NCBI RefSeq assembly: GCF_900129395.1
Contig: NZ_FQVP01000003.1
Span: 124,001 to 188,000, forward strand
Reading direction: 5' to 3'
Source of the DNA: Pseudosulfitobacter pseudonitzschiae
GTDB lineage: Bacteria > Pseudomonadota > Alphaproteobacteria > Rhodobacterales > Rhodobacteraceae
Length of the DNA stretch: 64,000 nucleotides
Shown: piece after piece, positions 53,671-63,524 of the stretch
Numbering within the stretch: the first letter of the stretch is position 1
Layout: each line of letters begins with the position of its first letter
Notes under the pieces: model-generated
Database searches by the model: none
Seen by the model: only the letters and a program-made list of their open reading frames with translations
Told to the model about the DNA's origin: nothing
Made by a program: the position numbers and the translations under genes

Positions 53671-53696
53671 AACGCTGCTACCGCGCAAGTTGTTCC
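53671..53696 (-). promoter_or_regulatory. Candidate EcfG-type promoter of the SH3-domain gene
   Basis: Minus strand GGAAC (53696-53692), 16 bases, then GCGTT (53675-53671): GGAAC-N17-CGTT, the full EcfG consensus. Distance to the start codon is 134 bases, longer than at the other two sites. It also overlaps the upstream region of parC, which runs the other way. Confidence 0.45.
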
Positions 53697-53758
53697 GCGC
53701 AAAAGTTCAGGTGTTTTGACCTCTTGTCCCGTTTGGGTCACATGGCTACACAGCATCT

Positions 53759-56074
53759 ATGTCAGATATTACCGAGCCCCCCAATATGGACCTGTCCGAA
53801 CCCCTGCGCCGCGCGCTGGGTGATCGGTATCTGACCTATGCGCTGTCCACGATCATGCACCGCGCACTGCCTGACGCGCGTGACGGGCTGAAGCCGGTAC
53901 ACCGGCGAATCCTCTTTGCGATGCGCGAACTGCGCCTGTCGTCCAAGGGCGGCTTCCGCAAGTCGGCCAAAATCTCGGGCGACGTGATGGGGAACTATCA
54001 CCCGCACGGCGATGCCGCGATTTATGATGCGATGGCGCGTTTGGCGCAGGACTTCAACGTCCGCTACCCGCTGGTTGACGGTCAGGGCAACTTTGGCAAC
54101 ATCGACGGCGACAACCCCGCCGCCAGCCGATACACCGAAGCGCGCATGACCGCCGTGGCCGAGGCGCTGTTGGACGGGCTGAACGAAAACGCCGTTGATT
54201 TCCGCGACAACTATGACGGCACGCTGACCGAGCCGGTCGTGTTGCCCGCGCAATTTCCCAACCTGCTGGCCAACGGGTCGTCGGGCATTGCCGTGGGCAT
54301 GGCCACCAACATTCCGCCGCACAACATCGCCGAGCTGTGCGATGCCTGTCTGCATCTGATCAAGACACCGGACGCGCGCGACGACACGCTGCTGAATTTC
54401 GTCAAAGGCCCCGATTTCCCCACCGGCGGGATCATCGTTGAGCCGCCCGAAAGCATCGCCGAGAACTATCGCACCGGCAAAGGCGGCTTTCGCCTGCGCT
54501 GCCGGTACGAGGTCGAGGATCTGGGCCGTGGCCAATGGCAGATCGTCGTCACCGAAATTCCCTATCAGGTGCAGAAATCCAAGCTGATCGAGAAGCTGGC
54601 CGAGGTCATCCAGACCAAGAAGGTTCCGATCCTGGCGGACGTGCGCGACGAAAGCGCCGATGACATCCGGCTGGTGCTGGAACCGCGTTCGAAGAACGTC
54701 GATCCCGATGTGCTGATGGGCATGCTGTACCGCAACTCCGATCTCGAAGTGCGGTTCTCGATGAACATGAACGTGCTGATCGACGGCGTCACGCCCAAGG
54801 TCTGCTCGATGAAGGAAGTGCTGCGGGCCTTCCTTGATTTCCGCCGCGAAGTGCTGGAACGGCGCAGCCGCCACCGCATGGAAAAGATCGACCACCGGTT
54901 GGAGGTGTTGGAAGGGTTTATCGTTGCCTTCCTGAACCTGGACCGCGTGATCGACATCATCCGCTATGACGACGAACCCAAGGCTGCGCTGATGCGCGAG
55001 GACTGGGGCCGCGATCATGTTCGGGCGATGGACGAGAAAGACTATCAGACGCCGCCCCCCGCCACCGAGGAATCGCTGACCGAGGTGCAGGCCGACGCCA
55101 TCCTGAACATGCGCCTGCGCAGCTTGCGCCGCCTTGAAGAACTTGAGTTGCTGCGCGAGCAATCCGCATTGATGGAAGAGCGCGCTGGCCTCGATGACCT
55201 GCTGGAAAATCCGCACCTGCAATGGGACGCGATCAGCGCCCAGTTGAAAGAGACCAAGAAACAGTTCGGCAAGGACTGGTCGATTGGCGACACGCCGAAT
55301 GCAGGCGCACGGCGCACCACGTTCGCCGAAGCCGGACAGGTCGAGGACGTGCCGCTGGAAGCGATGATCGACCGCGAGCCGATCACCGTTGTGTGCAGCC
55401 AGATGGGCTGGATTCGTGCGATGACCGGCCACATCGACCTGAACCGCGAGCTGAAATTCAAGGACGGCGACGGTCCGCGCTTTGTGTTCCATGCCGAAAC
55501 CACCGACCGGTTGCTGGTTTTTGGATCGAACGGGCGGTTCTATACGCTGTCCGCTGCCAATCTGCCCGGCGGGCGTGGCATGGGCGAACCGCTGCGCCTG
55601 ATGGTCGATCTGCCGAACGAGGCGCAGATTGTCGATCTGTTCAATCACCAACCCGACGCGCGTTTGCTGGTCGCCTCGACGGCGGGCGACGGTTTTGTCG
55701 TGCCCGAGAACGACGTGATCGCCCAGACCCGCAGCGGCAAACAGGTGCTGAACGTACGCGGTGAAGTGTCGGCACTGGTGTGCAAACGGGTGGCCGGCGA
55801 CGCCGTGGCCGTTGTAGGCGAGAATCGCAAGGTTCTGGTGTTCGATCTGGCCGAACTGCCTGAAATGGGCCGTGGCAAAGGCGTGCGTTTGCAGAAATAC
55901 AAGGATGGCGGCCTGTCCGATGCCACCACCTTTACCCTTGCGGACGGGCTGACATGGCTGGACCCGGCTGGGCGTACGCGCACCGAATTGGAGCTGGACG
56001 AATGGCGCGGCAAACGTGCCGGCTCTGGCCGGATGGCCCCACGCGGATTTCCCCGCGACAACCGATTCAACTAA
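53759..56074 (+). CDS. parC: DNA topoisomerase IV subunit A
   Basis: 771 residues. Breaks and rejoins DNA through Tyr125 ([10 protein letters not shown]); the quinolone-region segment is [19 protein letters not shown], with Ala86 where E. coli ParC has Ser80. Breakage-reunion domain to about residue 480, then a C-terminal beta-pinwheel with few blades, consistent with ParC rather than GyrA. Decatenates daughter chromosomes with ParE, which is not in the window. Confidence 0.95.
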   Translation: MSDITEPPNMDLSEPLRRALGDRYLTYALSTIMHRALPDARDGLKPVHRRILFAMRELRLSSKGGFRKSAKISGDVMGNYHPHGDAAIYDAMARLAQDFNVRYPLVDGQGNFGNIDGDNPAASRYTEARMTAVAEALLDGLNENAVDFRDNYDGTLTEPVVLPAQFPNLLANGSSGIAVGMATNIPPHNIAELCDACLHLIKTPDARDDTLLNFVKGPDFPTGGIIVEPPESIAENYRTGKGGFRLRCRYEVEDLGRGQWQIVVTEIPYQVQKSKLIEKLAEVIQTKKVPILADVRDESADDIRLVLEPRSKNVDPDVLMGMLYRNSDLEVRFSMNMNVLIDGVTPKVCSMKEVLRAFLDFRREVLERRSRHRMEKIDHRLEVLEGFIVAFLNLDRVIDIIRYDDEPKAALMREDWGRDHVRAMDEKDYQTPPPATEESLTEVQADAILNMRLRSLRRLEELELLREQSALMEERAGLDDLLENPHLQWDAISAQLKETKKQFGKDWSIGDTPNAGARRTTFAEAGQVEDVPLEAMIDREPITVVCSQMGWIRAMTGHIDLNRELKFKDGDGPRFVFHAETTDRLLVFGSNGRFYTLSAANLPGGRGMGEPLRLMVDLPNEAQIVDLFNHQPDARLLVASTAGDGFVVPENDVIAQTRSGKQVLNVRGEVSALVCKRVAGDAVAVVGENRKVLVFDLAELPEMGRGKGVRLQKYKDGGLSDATTFTLADGLTWLDPAGRTRTELELDEWRGKRAGSGRMAPRGFPRDNRFN

Positions 56075-56179
56075 AGTTATTCTTGCAACCGTAGGTCGGT
56101 TTATTCATCAACCGGCGGACCGAGAATGCGCAGAAAACATGCGCAGGCAATACGTTACGTTTTCACGAAGGACAGATAA

Positions 56180-57409
56180 ATGAGTGCAACCATTCATGGC
56201 CAGTATCATGGCAAGGCGGGACCTTTGTTCTCGCTCTATTTCAAAACGGCATTTTTGACCCTGATTACATTGGGGATCTATCGCTTCTGGGCCAAGACCC
56301 GGTTGCGCAAATACATCTGGTCGGCGACTGCGGGCGACGGCGACAGCTTTGAATACACGGGCACCGGGCTGGAAAAGCTGCTGGGCTTTCTTTTCGCCAT
56401 CGTGGTGCTGGCGATCTATCTGGGCATCGTGCAGATGGCGTTGTTCTATTTCGGCCTGAACCTGTTCGTTGAACCGCGCAACCAGATCGAGGCGCTGGCG
56501 CAAGTGGGGGCGATCTATATCACCCTCTTGGCGGTGCTGCCGCTGCTGTTGTTCGCAACCTACCGCGCGCGTCGATACAAAACCGCCCGCACCCGTTGGC
56601 GCGGCCTGCGTTTTGGCATGGACAACGGTGCGTGGGGCTATGTCTGGCGCGCGCTGGGGCACGGGTTTCTGAGCCTGATTACCCTGGGCATAATGTTGCC
56701 ACGCCAGACCTTCTGGCTGGAAAAATACATGACCGACCGCACGTGGTATGGCGATGCCAAGTTCGAACAGACCGGACGCTGGCAGTCGCTGTATCCGGGG
56801 TTGAAGCACGTGTTGATCGCCGTGCTGGTCCTCGTGATCGGCATGACGCTTGGCATTAAGCTCCAGAGCCCGGTGTTGGCGGGGACTTCGGTCTTTGTCG
56901 GGTATATCTGGCTGATCGTGGGCGGCGTCTATTACCGCATATATGCGTTTAATGTCCTGACGCGTGCAAAAATGCTGGATGGCGCGGTGACCTTTGATTC
57001 CGGCGCGCGCACGGGCCGCGTGATCGGCATCGTGCTGACGGGTATCCTGGCCATCATCGGTGCGACCATCGTCGGCATCTTTCTGATGGGGCTGATCCTG
57101 ATGGCCACTTTCGGTCTCAGCTTCGGCTCGTTGGGGGCGTTGTTCGGAGGTTACGCCGATCCGGGCGACTTTAACGCCGCCAGCGGTCTTGTGGGCAGCA
57201 TCGTGATCGCGGTTCTCTATGTGGCGCTGATTCTCGCCTTGGGGGGCTTGTCGCTGGTCATGATCACCCAGCGGATCATCAGCCATGTTGTGTCCTCTGT
57301 CGTGGTGGCCAATGCCCCGCATCTGGATCACGTCAGGCAGCGCGCCGCCGATCCTGGTGCCGACGCCGAAGGCTTTGCTGACGCCCTGGACATTGGCGGG
57401 GCAATCTGA
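56180..57409 (+). CDS. DUF898 family membrane protein
   Basis: 409 residues, about eight membrane helices. Contains the DUF898 repeats FKTAFLTLITLGIYRFWAKTRLRKYIW and GHGFLSLITLGIMLPRQTFWLEKYM and the tail FDSGARTGRVIGIVL; the pattern matches YjgN-like proteins. Function unknown. GAAGGACAG precedes the ATG. The stop is 1 base from the GTG of the M48 gene, so the products may act together. Confidence 0.88.
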   Translation: MSATIHGQYHGKAGPLFSLYFKTAFLTLITLGIYRFWAKTRLRKYIWSATAGDGDSFEYTGTGLEKLLGFLFAIVVLAIYLGIVQMALFYFGLNLFVEPRNQIEALAQVGAIYITLLAVLPLLLFATYRARRYKTARTRWRGLRFGMDNGAWGYVWRALGHGFLSLITLGIMLPRQTFWLEKYMTDRTWYGDAKFEQTGRWQSLYPGLKHVLIAVLVLVIGMTLGIKLQSPVLAGTSVFVGYIWLIVGGVYYRIYAFNVLTRAKMLDGAVTFDSGARTGRVIGIVLTGILAIIGATIVGIFLMGLILMATFGLSFGSLGALFGGYADPGDFNAASGLVGSIVIAVLYVALILALGGLSLVMITQRIISHVVSSVVVANAPHLDHVRQRAADPGADAEGFADALDIGGAI

Positions 57410-57410
57410 G

Positions 57411-58538
57411 GTGGAGGCCCCTGCGCGGTATTTCGACGGTGAAACAGGTCTGCGTCTGGACGTGGACCTGACACTGGACGTGCCTGCGCAGGCGCTGATC
57501 CTGTTGCATCCCGACCTGCCGGGCGGGGTGCAACACTGGCCGCTCGCCGCGCTGCGTATGCTGGCCGATCAGGCCCGCACCGACCAGTTGGTGCTGAGCC
57601 TGCGCGCCGATCATTCCTATGACAGCGCCCTGATTGCCACGGGCCGTCTGACCGTGTCCGACCCGCAGATGGTTCAGGACATCACGCGGCTGTGCCCCGA
57701 TCTGAAACGCCGCGAGGTGCCCCCCGGCACTGCGCGTCGGGTTGTGACCCGTCTGGGGCTGGCTGTCGGGGCGCTTGTGCTGATGATCTTTGTCATCCTG
57801 CCCGCAATGGCCGGCACCATGGCCCAGATCATCCCCATCGACAGCGAAGTCGCCTGGGGCAAATCCATGGTCCGCCAGATGGAGCGCATCCTGGGCGGAA
57901 CCGAGGCGGGCGGGCTGGTCTGCTCTTCTCCCGAGGGCGATGCCGCGTTGGAAAAGCTGACCGCACGGCTGACCGGCGCGACCGGTGTTGAATACGACCT
58001 GAATGTCTCGGTGATGGACCATGACATGGTCAACGCCTTTGCCGCGCCCGGGGGGCAGATCGTCATGGTGCGCGGGCTTCTTGAGGCCGCGGAAACACCC
58101 GAGGCGGTCGGCGCGGTCCTGGCCCATGAAATCGCCCACGTCGAACACCGTGACAGCACGCGCGGCGCACTGCGTGCCGCTGGGTCGGCAGGGCTGTTGG
58201 GGCTTGTGCTGGGCGATTTCGCAGGCGGCACCGTTGCGGTGGCCATGGCCGAATGGATGCTGAATTCCAGCTACACCCGCGAGGCCGAGGCCAAGGCCGA
58301 CACCTATGCGTTGACTATGCTGGACAACGCCGATGTCACCGCCGAGGGATTTGCAGATTTCTTTGACAGCCTGGCCGAGATCGAAAGCATAATGCCAGAT
58401 CTTCCGGTCTATATGTCCAGCCACCCGCAAACCGCCGCCCGCGCGGACGCTGCCCGCGCATTTGCCGCGACCCAAGGACCGACACAGCCGTTGCTGACAC
58501 CAGCCGAGTTCGCGGCCCTGCAATCCATCTGCGACTGA
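57411..58538 (+). CDS. M48-family metallopeptidase, membrane-anchored
   Basis: 375 residues from the GTG directly after the DUF898 stop. N-terminal domain of about 110 residues (DGETGLRLDVDLTLDVPAQAL, likely cytoplasmic), one transmembrane helix (about 116-136), then a catalytic part with zinc motif HEIAH (His239, Glu240, His243) and the third ligand Glu in TREAEAKADTYAL, as in M48 peptidases. Probably degrades periplasmic or membrane proteins. Coupled to DUF898, a recurrent pair in this family. Confidence 0.9.
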   Translation: MEAPARYFDGETGLRLDVDLTLDVPAQALILLHPDLPGGVQHWPLAALRMLADQARTDQLVLSLRADHSYDSALIATGRLTVSDPQMVQDITRLCPDLKRREVPPGTARRVVTRLGLAVGALVLMIFVILPAMAGTMAQIIPIDSEVAWGKSMVRQMERILGGTEAGGLVCSSPEGDAALEKLTARLTGATGVEYDLNVSVMDHDMVNAFAAPGGQIVMVRGLLEAAETPEAVGAVLAHEIAHVEHRDSTRGALRAAGSAGLLGLVLGDFAGGTVAVAMAEWMLNSSYTREAEAKADTYALTMLDNADVTAEGFADFFDSLAEIESIMPDLPVYMSSHPQTAARADAARAFAATQGPTQPLLTPAEFAALQSICD

Positions 58539-58542
58539 TCAC

Positions 58543-58598
58543 GCTTCATCTTGCCGGTTAAACTCCGGGGGAGGCCGCAGGCCGGGGGCAGCGCCCCT
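58543..58598 (-). repeat. Intergenic repeat family, copy D
   Basis: Read on the minus strand: AGGGGCGCTGCCCCCGGCC, then TGCGGCCTCCCCCGGAG, then TTTAACCGGCAAGATGAAG. It begins at the first base after the P450 stop codon. Confidence 0.85.
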
Positions 58599-59975
58599 CT
58601 AAACCGGCTCGGCCGTTAACCAGACCCCACCCTCTGGGCGCAGCGTCAGGATCATCACCGGTTCAGGATCGCGCCCCGCGACCGGTTTGAACCGGAACCG
58701 CGACAGCAGGGTTGCGAGGATAATCACCGCTTCTTGCAGCGCGAACGACGCCCCGATGCAGATGCGTGGCCCGTCGCCAAAGGGCAAATAGGCATAGCGG
58801 TCAATCGCCTTGCGGTCGGCGAAACGTTCGGGCCGGAAGGCGTCGGCATCCTCCCACAGCAGCTTGGACCGCCCCAGTGCATAGATCGGGATCATCACCG
58901 TATCGCCCGGCAGGATCTCGCGCCCACCCAGCGTGTCCTTTTTCAACGCCGTGCGCGACACCACCCCGGCAGGCGGATACAGGCGCAGCGCCTCGTCGAC
59001 GATCTGGCGAATAAAGGGCAGGTCGGCCACGTCATCGGCCCCAGCTGCGCGGCCCTGCAAGACCTGTTGCGCCTCGGCGCGGGCGCGGTCCTGCACGTCT
59101 TGGTCGAACGCGACCAGATACATTGACCACGCCAGCGTCAGCGCTGTGGTCTCGTGACCTGCAACGATAAAGGTCAGCAGGTTGTCGCGCAGCTCGGCCG
59201 TAGACATGGTGCGCCCCGACTTGGGGTCCTCGCCCGCCAGCAGCAGGTCCAGCAGGTCGGGCACGGCGCTGGTGCCGCGTTCCGCGCGCGCCTCGATGGC
59301 CTGGTCCGCCACGGATTTCATCTCTTTCAGCGCCTTGCCCGACATGACCCTGCCGGGGCGGGGCACCCAGTCGGGAAAGCCCAGGATGTCGAACAGCGAA
59401 ATCTTGCCCGCTTCGGCAATGTAATCGTCAATCGCCCCGTGTACCGCGTCGCGATCAAAGGTGTCGCCGCCGGAAAAGGTCACATCCGCGATCACGTCGA
59501 ATGTGGTTGTCACCATCTCGTCCAGCAGGTTCACCGCACGCGGCCCCGCCGCCGCGATCCGGTCGCAGGCCCGCTCTGCCGCATCCGACATGATCGGCGC
59601 CAGGGCCGAGACGTTGCGGTGCGAGAAAACCGGGGCCGCGGTACGCCGTTGCCAGCGCCAGTGCGCGCCTTCGGCAATGAACAGCGACTCTCCGATGGCA
59701 GGCTTCAAAAGGTTCTTTGTCACCAGCGATTTGGGGTACTGGTCCAGCCGGTCGAGCAGAATTTCGCGTATGGCCGCAGGGTCCATCACCATGTGCCAGC
59801 GCTTTCCGGTCTTGCCGGACACCATCGGTTGCGTTGTCGCGATCTCGGGGATGATCGACAACACGTTGCGCCGCGCTTCTTGCAGGCTTTTCAACAGGCC
59901 CCAGGGTTCGGTGACCAACGGCACGCGGACGGGCAGGGGGCTGTGGGTGGCTTGTGGCAGAACCGTGTCGGGCAT
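58599..59975 (-). CDS. Cytochrome P450
   Basis: 458 residues from the ATG preceded by AAAAGGAG. I-helix TFIVAGHETTALTLAW, EALRLYPP as the ExxR motif, and the heme-binding FGDGPRICIGASFA with its Cys. Domain order and length match CYP families that act on fatty acids or terpenoids; no redox partner gene is adjacent, so substrate and partners are open. Divergent from the lipoprotein at 60101, with a 23-base inverted repeat between them. Confidence 0.95.
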   Translation of the reverse strand: MPDTVLPQATHSPLPVRVPLVTEPWGLLKSLQEARRNVLSIIPEIATTQPMVSGKTGKRWHMVMDPAAIREILLDRLDQYPKSLVTKNLLKPAIGESLFIAEGAHWRWQRRTAAPVFSHRNVSALAPIMSDAAERACDRIAAAGPRAVNLLDEMVTTTFDVIADVTFSGGDTFDRDAVHGAIDDYIAEAGKISLFDILGFPDWVPRPGRVMSGKALKEMKSVADQAIEARAERGTSAVPDLLDLLLAGEDPKSGRTMSTAELRDNLLTFIVAGHETTALTLAWSMYLVAFDQDVQDRARAEAQQVLQGRAAGADDVADLPFIRQIVDEALRLYPPAGVVSRTALKKDTLGGREILPGDTVMIPIYALGRSKLLWEDADAFRPERFADRKAIDRYAYLPFGDGPRICIGASFALQEAVIILATLLSRFRFKPVAGRDPEPVMILTLRPEGGVWLTAEPV

Positions 59976-60020
59976 CGTGCTCTCCTTTTGCACCATGATA
60001 TAAGTGCATCTGCCCACGCT

Positions 60021-60043
60021 GCAATCGGCCTGCGGCCAATTGC
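60021..60043. promoter_or_regulatory. Inverted repeat in the P450/lipoprotein divergent region
   Basis: GCAATCGGCC-TGC-GGCCAATTGC, 10-base arms with one mismatch, 46 bases from the P450 start and 58 from the lipoprotein start. A candidate operator for either direction; no regulator gene lies adjacent. Confidence 0.4.
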
Positions 60044-60100
60044 ACCTGTGGCCTTCATCCGTTAGGCCTTTGCCGAAACAATCCTTTTGAGGGGACTGCG

Positions 60101-60715
60101 ATGCTGCGGCTTGCGATGATGATGTGCGTGATGGGTCTGTTGACGGCCTGTGGCGGTGCCAAGGATCTGAACGAAAAACCTGTGCCTCTGGGGAACTTCA
60201 ACCTCCTGCACAATGTGGTCGTGGCCCCGAAGGCGCAAAAAGGTCCGCTCAGCCGTGACGCCACCGAGGAACAGCTGACGACAGCCGTACAGAAGGCCAT
60301 CGCCCAGCGGTTCGACCGTTACGAAGGCGACAGCAACTATCACTTCGGCGTGTCCGTTGAAGGCTACGTTCTGGCCGCACCCGGCGTGCCGCTGGTGCTG
60401 TCGCCCAAGTCGATCCTGATTATCAACCTGACAGTCTGGGACGATGCGGCGGGCAAGAAGCTGACCGACAAGCCGCACACGATCACCGTTCTGGAAACCT
60501 TTGGCACTGGCACCGTGGTTGGCTCAGGCTATACGCTGTCCGCCGAAGAGCAGCTGGAACAGCTGTCCGCGAATGCGGCCAAGGCGATCGAACGCTATCT
60601 GGTCAAGCAGATGAAGGAAGAAGGCTGGTTCGTCACGACCGGATCGGGCCGTCCGGGGGCCGCCGGGGCTGACGCGCCTGCGGCCACACCGGCCAAGGTT
60701 GTCGCGGCAGAGTAA
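60101..60715 (+). CDS. Hypothetical lipoprotein
   Basis: 204 residues. Signal peptide with lipobox LLTACGG (Cys17). Mature part has YHFGVSVEGYVLAAPGVP, SILIINLTVWDDAAGKKLTDKP and a helical C-terminus ending in an Ala/Pro-rich tail. The LTAC start and mixed beta pattern resemble envelope lipoproteins common in this order; function unknown. TTGAGGGG lies upstream of the ATG. Confidence 0.75.
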   Translation: MLRLAMMMCVMGLLTACGGAKDLNEKPVPLGNFNLLHNVVVAPKAQKGPLSRDATEEQLTTAVQKAIAQRFDRYEGDSNYHFGVSVEGYVLAAPGVPLVLSPKSILIINLTVWDDAAGKKLTDKPHTITVLETFGTGTVVGSGYTLSAEEQLEQLSANAAKAIERYLVKQMKEEGWFVTTGSGRPGAAGADAPAATPAKVVAAE

Positions 60716-60782
60716 CCGGCGCATCGCTTCGTGGTCGCGTCCCTGACGGGGACGGCCAGCGTAGCAAAACGGCGAAGACCGC

Positions 60783-60811
60783 TTGATTTTCCTGCGCAAT
60801 GGCAATACATG
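60783..60811 (+). promoter_or_regulatory. Possible tuf promoter
   Basis: TTGATT, 17 bases, then TACATG, 56 bases before the tuf start codon. The -35 element is good, the -10 weak. Confidence 0.3.
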
Positions 60812-60867
60812 CCGCGCGGAATGCATTTGGGTCCGCTGGGATTCCACAAACAAAAAGGGTGCCTCTT

Positions 60868-62043
60868 ATGGCTAAGGCAAAGTTTGAACGTAACAAACCG
60901 CACGTGAACATCGGCACAATCGGCCACGTTGACCACGGTAAAACCACGCTGACGGCTGCGATCACCAAGTATTTTGGTGACTTCCGCGCGTACGACCAGA
61001 TCGACGGCGCGCCCGAAGAGAAAGCCCGCGGCATCACCATTTCGACCGCCCACGTCGAATATGAAACCGAAACCCGCCACTACGCGCACGTCGACTGCCC
61101 CGGCCACGCTGACTATGTGAAAAACATGATCACCGGTGCGGCACAGATGGACGGCGCGATCCTGGTTGTGAACGCAGCCGACGGCCCGATGCCGCAAACC
61201 CGCGAGCACATCCTGCTGGGCCGCCAGGTGGGCATCCCCTACATGGTTGTCTACATGAACAAAGTGGACCAGGTGGACGACGAAGAACTGCTGGAACTGG
61301 TGGAAATGGAAATCCGCGAGCTGCTGTCCTCGTACGAGTACCCCGGCGACGACATTCCGATCATCCCCGGTTCGGCCCTGGCCGCCATGAACGGCACCGA
61401 CCCGGAAATCGGCGAAGAGTCGATCAAGAAGCTGATGGCCGCTGTTGACGAGTACATCCCGACACCCGAGCGTGCCGTGGACCAGCCGTTCCTGATGCCC
61501 GTCGAAGACGTGTTCTCGATCTCGGGCCGTGGTACCGTTGTGACCGGCCGTATCGAGCGTGGCGTGATCAACGTGGGCGACGACATCGAAATCGTCGGCA
61601 TCCGCGACACCAAGAAAACCACCTGCACAGGCGTGGAAATGTTCCGCAAACTGCTGGATCGTGGTGAAGCTGGTGACAACATCGGCGCCCTGCTGCGCGG
61701 CATCGACCGTGAAGGCGTTGAGCGTGGTCAGGTTCTGTGCAAGCCCGGTTCGGTGAACCCGCACACCAAGTTCGAAGCCGAAGCCTATATCCTGACCAAG
61801 GATGAAGGTGGCCGTCACACGCCGTTCTTCGCGAACTACCGTCCGCAGTTCTACTTCCGGACCACAGACGTGACCGGCACCGTGAACCTGCCCGAAGGCA
61901 CCGAAATGGTTATGCCCGGCGACAACCTGAAGTTCGACGTCGAGCTGATCGCACCGATCGCCATGGAGCAGGGCCTGCGCTTTGCGATCCGTGAAGGCGG
62001 CCGCACCGTCGGCGCCGGCGTGGTGTCGAAAATCGTCGAATAA
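60868..62043 (+). CDS. tuf: Translation elongation factor Tu
   Basis: 391 residues from the ATG preceded by AAAGGG. GTPase that brings aminoacyl-tRNA to the ribosome. G1 [10 protein letters not shown], switch [39 protein letters not shown], and the C-terminal domains 2 and 3 complete. It is not next to fusA, secE or rpsJ in this window, so it may be one of two copies. Followed by a strong terminator. Confidence 0.98.
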   Translation: MAKAKFERNKPHVNIGTIGHVDHGKTTLTAAITKYFGDFRAYDQIDGAPEEKARGITISTAHVEYETETRHYAHVDCPGHADYVKNMITGAAQMDGAILVVNAADGPMPQTREHILLGRQVGIPYMVVYMNKVDQVDDEELLELVEMEIRELLSSYEYPGDDIPIIPGSALAAMNGTDPEIGEESIKKLMAAVDEYIPTPERAVDQPFLMPVEDVFSISGRGTVVTGRIERGVINVGDDIEIVGIRDTKKTTCTGVEMFRKLLDRGEAGDNIGALLRGIDREGVERGQVLCKPGSVNPHTKFEAEAYILTKDEGGRHTPFFANYRPQFYFRTTDVTGTVNLPEGTEMVMPGDNLKFDVELIAPIAMEQGLRFAIREGGRTVGAGVVSKIVE

Positions 62044-62083
62044 GATCCTATGCGGGCCCCGCGCCCGGATGACATCTGAAACG

Positions 62084-62115
62084 AAAAGGCCGCAGCAATC
62101 GCTGCGGCCTTTTTT
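62084..62115 (+). terminator. tuf terminator
   Basis: Stem AAAAGGCCGCAGC / GCTGCGGCCTTTT with a 4-base loop and a run of T on the plus strand, 41 bases past the tuf stop codon. Confidence 0.95.
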
Positions 62116-62217
62116 GTATCCCGTGTCGCGGATATACCCCTTGGGGACGCAAGCCGTCGCGCAGGCGATTTGCAATCGGGTGTTGGTGAAACGACACCCG
62201 CCAACGCGAAGGACCCG

Positions 62218-62931
62218 ATGCACATGACCGACACGTCCCCTTCGACGCAGCTGCGGCTGCGCGATTGTCCGAACTGGACCTATCTGCTGCGCGAGTTCGA
62301 TGTGCTGTACCGCAACGGCACTGCCGGTGGCAGCCCGTCGATCCGCAGCCACCGCAAGCGCGTGCGTGACAGGCTGTCGGCCTGCGTGGCAGCGAACCCG
62401 GCGGTGCTGCCGCGCCCGCACGAGGCAAAGCCGGTGACCGCCCATTTTGCCCGGGCGCTGGATCTGGGCGAGCGGTCCGCAATGCAGGGCATGGCGCGTG
62501 CGCTGCGCGAGGTGCGCGATGATCTGACGTGGGAATATGGCTATGATAAGCTGCCCAAGGTGCTGGCGCAAAAATATGCCTATTGCGAGGTTCTGGGACC
62601 GAAGGGTCCGGTTCAGTCCGACACGCTGATCCTCGGTTTTGTGCTGTTTGCGCCCGCCACGACATATCCACAGCACAGCCATCAGGAGATCGAGGAAAGC
62701 TATATCTCGGTCGCGGGCGCGTGGTCCGAGAATGACACGGCGGTCTATGCGCCGGGATCGCTGATCCTGAACCGACCGGGGGACGAGCACCGGATCACCA
62801 CGGGTGAATTGGACCCCTGCCTTCTGGCCTATGCCTGGACCGGTTCCGCAGGGCGGTTGGCCGAACCGATGATGAAACTGACCGGCACGCGCAAGGCCGG
62901 CGAGACTGCAAAGTCACAGGGGCCGTATTAG
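62218..62931 (+). CDS. dddL: Dimethylsulfoniopropionate lyase DddL
   Basis: 237 residues; AAGGA stands 4 bases before the ATG at 62218, and an in-frame ATG at 62224 is the alternative. It cleaves DMSP to dimethyl sulfide and acrylate. N-terminal NWTYLLREFDVLYRNGTAGG and IRSHRKRVRD are typical of DddL, and the C-terminal cupin carries the metal site His153, His155, Glu159 and His191 (PQHSHQEIEESY, NRPGDEHRITTG). No other DMSP genes (dmdA, acuI) are in the window. Call from recall of the family's pattern. Confidence 0.87.
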   Translation: MHMTDTSPSTQLRLRDCPNWTYLLREFDVLYRNGTAGGSPSIRSHRKRVRDRLSACVAANPAVLPRPHEAKPVTAHFARALDLGERSAMQGMARALREVRDDLTWEYGYDKLPKVLAQKYAYCEVLGPKGPVQSDTLILGFVLFAPATTYPQHSHQEIEESYISVAGAWSENDTAVYAPGSLILNRPGDEHRITTGELDPCLLAYAWTGSAGRLAEPMMKLTGTRKAGETAKSQGPY

Positions 62932-62940
62932 TGACGGCAT

Positions 62941-62971
62941 AAAAAAAGGCCAGCGCGAAGGCTGGCCTTTT
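62941..62971. terminator. Bidirectional terminator
   Basis: Stem AAAAGGCCAGC / GCTGGCCTTTT with a 6-base loop; a run of A on the left serves the minus-strand DUF892 gene, TTTT on the right serves dddL. Confidence 0.9.
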
Positions 62972-62988
62972 CGGGTGGTAAGAGTGGT

Positions 62989-63483
62989 TTACGCGGCAGC
63001 CTTGTTCACGCCGCCTGTGGCAATCGCCGTCATGTGGCGGTCGCCATCATAGGTTTCATCCAGCAGCTTTTGCAGCTTGGCCGCGTCATCGTCCAGACCC
63101 AGCCGGTTGGCAAAGGCCACGACGCTGCCGTATCCGGCAAGGGCATAGTGCACCATGCGCTGGTACTGCGTGATGATCACAGCGTCGCGCGCGTCATCGT
63201 CCGAAATGTCGGCCTTGATCCCATGCGCGCGGGCTTCGGTCACCAGGCCTTCCATGCCTTTGCAATGTTCGCCTTTGGGGTCCAAGTCGTGGGTGGCGCA
63301 GATGGTTTTCAGCACGTCCAGACCTTCGGAAATGCCGTTGACGCCGGCGATCAGGGCCTTGCTCAACTCTTCATTCTTGGCGGCGCGGCCCAGTTCGGCG
63401 GTGGCTTCCATCGACTGGCTGCAGGCACTGTGCAGGTCCTGAAGCTGGTCGAAATAGACGTCTTTGAGATTGTTGATGGTCAT
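62989..63483 (-). CDS. YciE/YciF ferritin-like family protein (DUF892)
   Basis: 164 residues, four-helix bundle with LKDVYFDQLQDLHSACSQSMEATAEL, EGLVTEARAHGI, DARDAVIITQYQRMVHYALAGYG and AKLQKLLDETYDGDRHMTAIA. Family members are stress-induced and bind a di-iron centre; here the first helix has Asp/Gln in place of some expected ligands. GAGGAGATCACC precedes the ATG. The gene follows an EcfG-like promoter, in keeping with a stress role. Confidence 0.9.
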   Translation of the reverse strand: MTINNLKDVYFDQLQDLHSACSQSMEATAELGRAAKNEELSKALIAGVNGISEGLDVLKTICATHDLDPKGEHCKGMEGLVTEARAHGIKADISDDDARDAVIITQYQRMVHYALAGYGSVVAFANRLGLDDDAAKLQKLLDETYDGDRHMTAIATGGVNKAAA

Positions 63484-63524
63484 GGTGATCTCCTCTTGCG
63501 GGTGTGCGTTGGCTTCGTTGGCTC

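Noticed and set aside
60739-60757. Hairpin CGTCCC/GGGACG after the lipoprotein gene
   Set aside because: No T-run follows on either strand, so it is not a convincing terminator.
60868-62043. Ribosomal or tRNA genes expected near tuf
   Set aside because: No tRNA cloverleaf, secE, fusA or ribosomal protein gene was found on either side.
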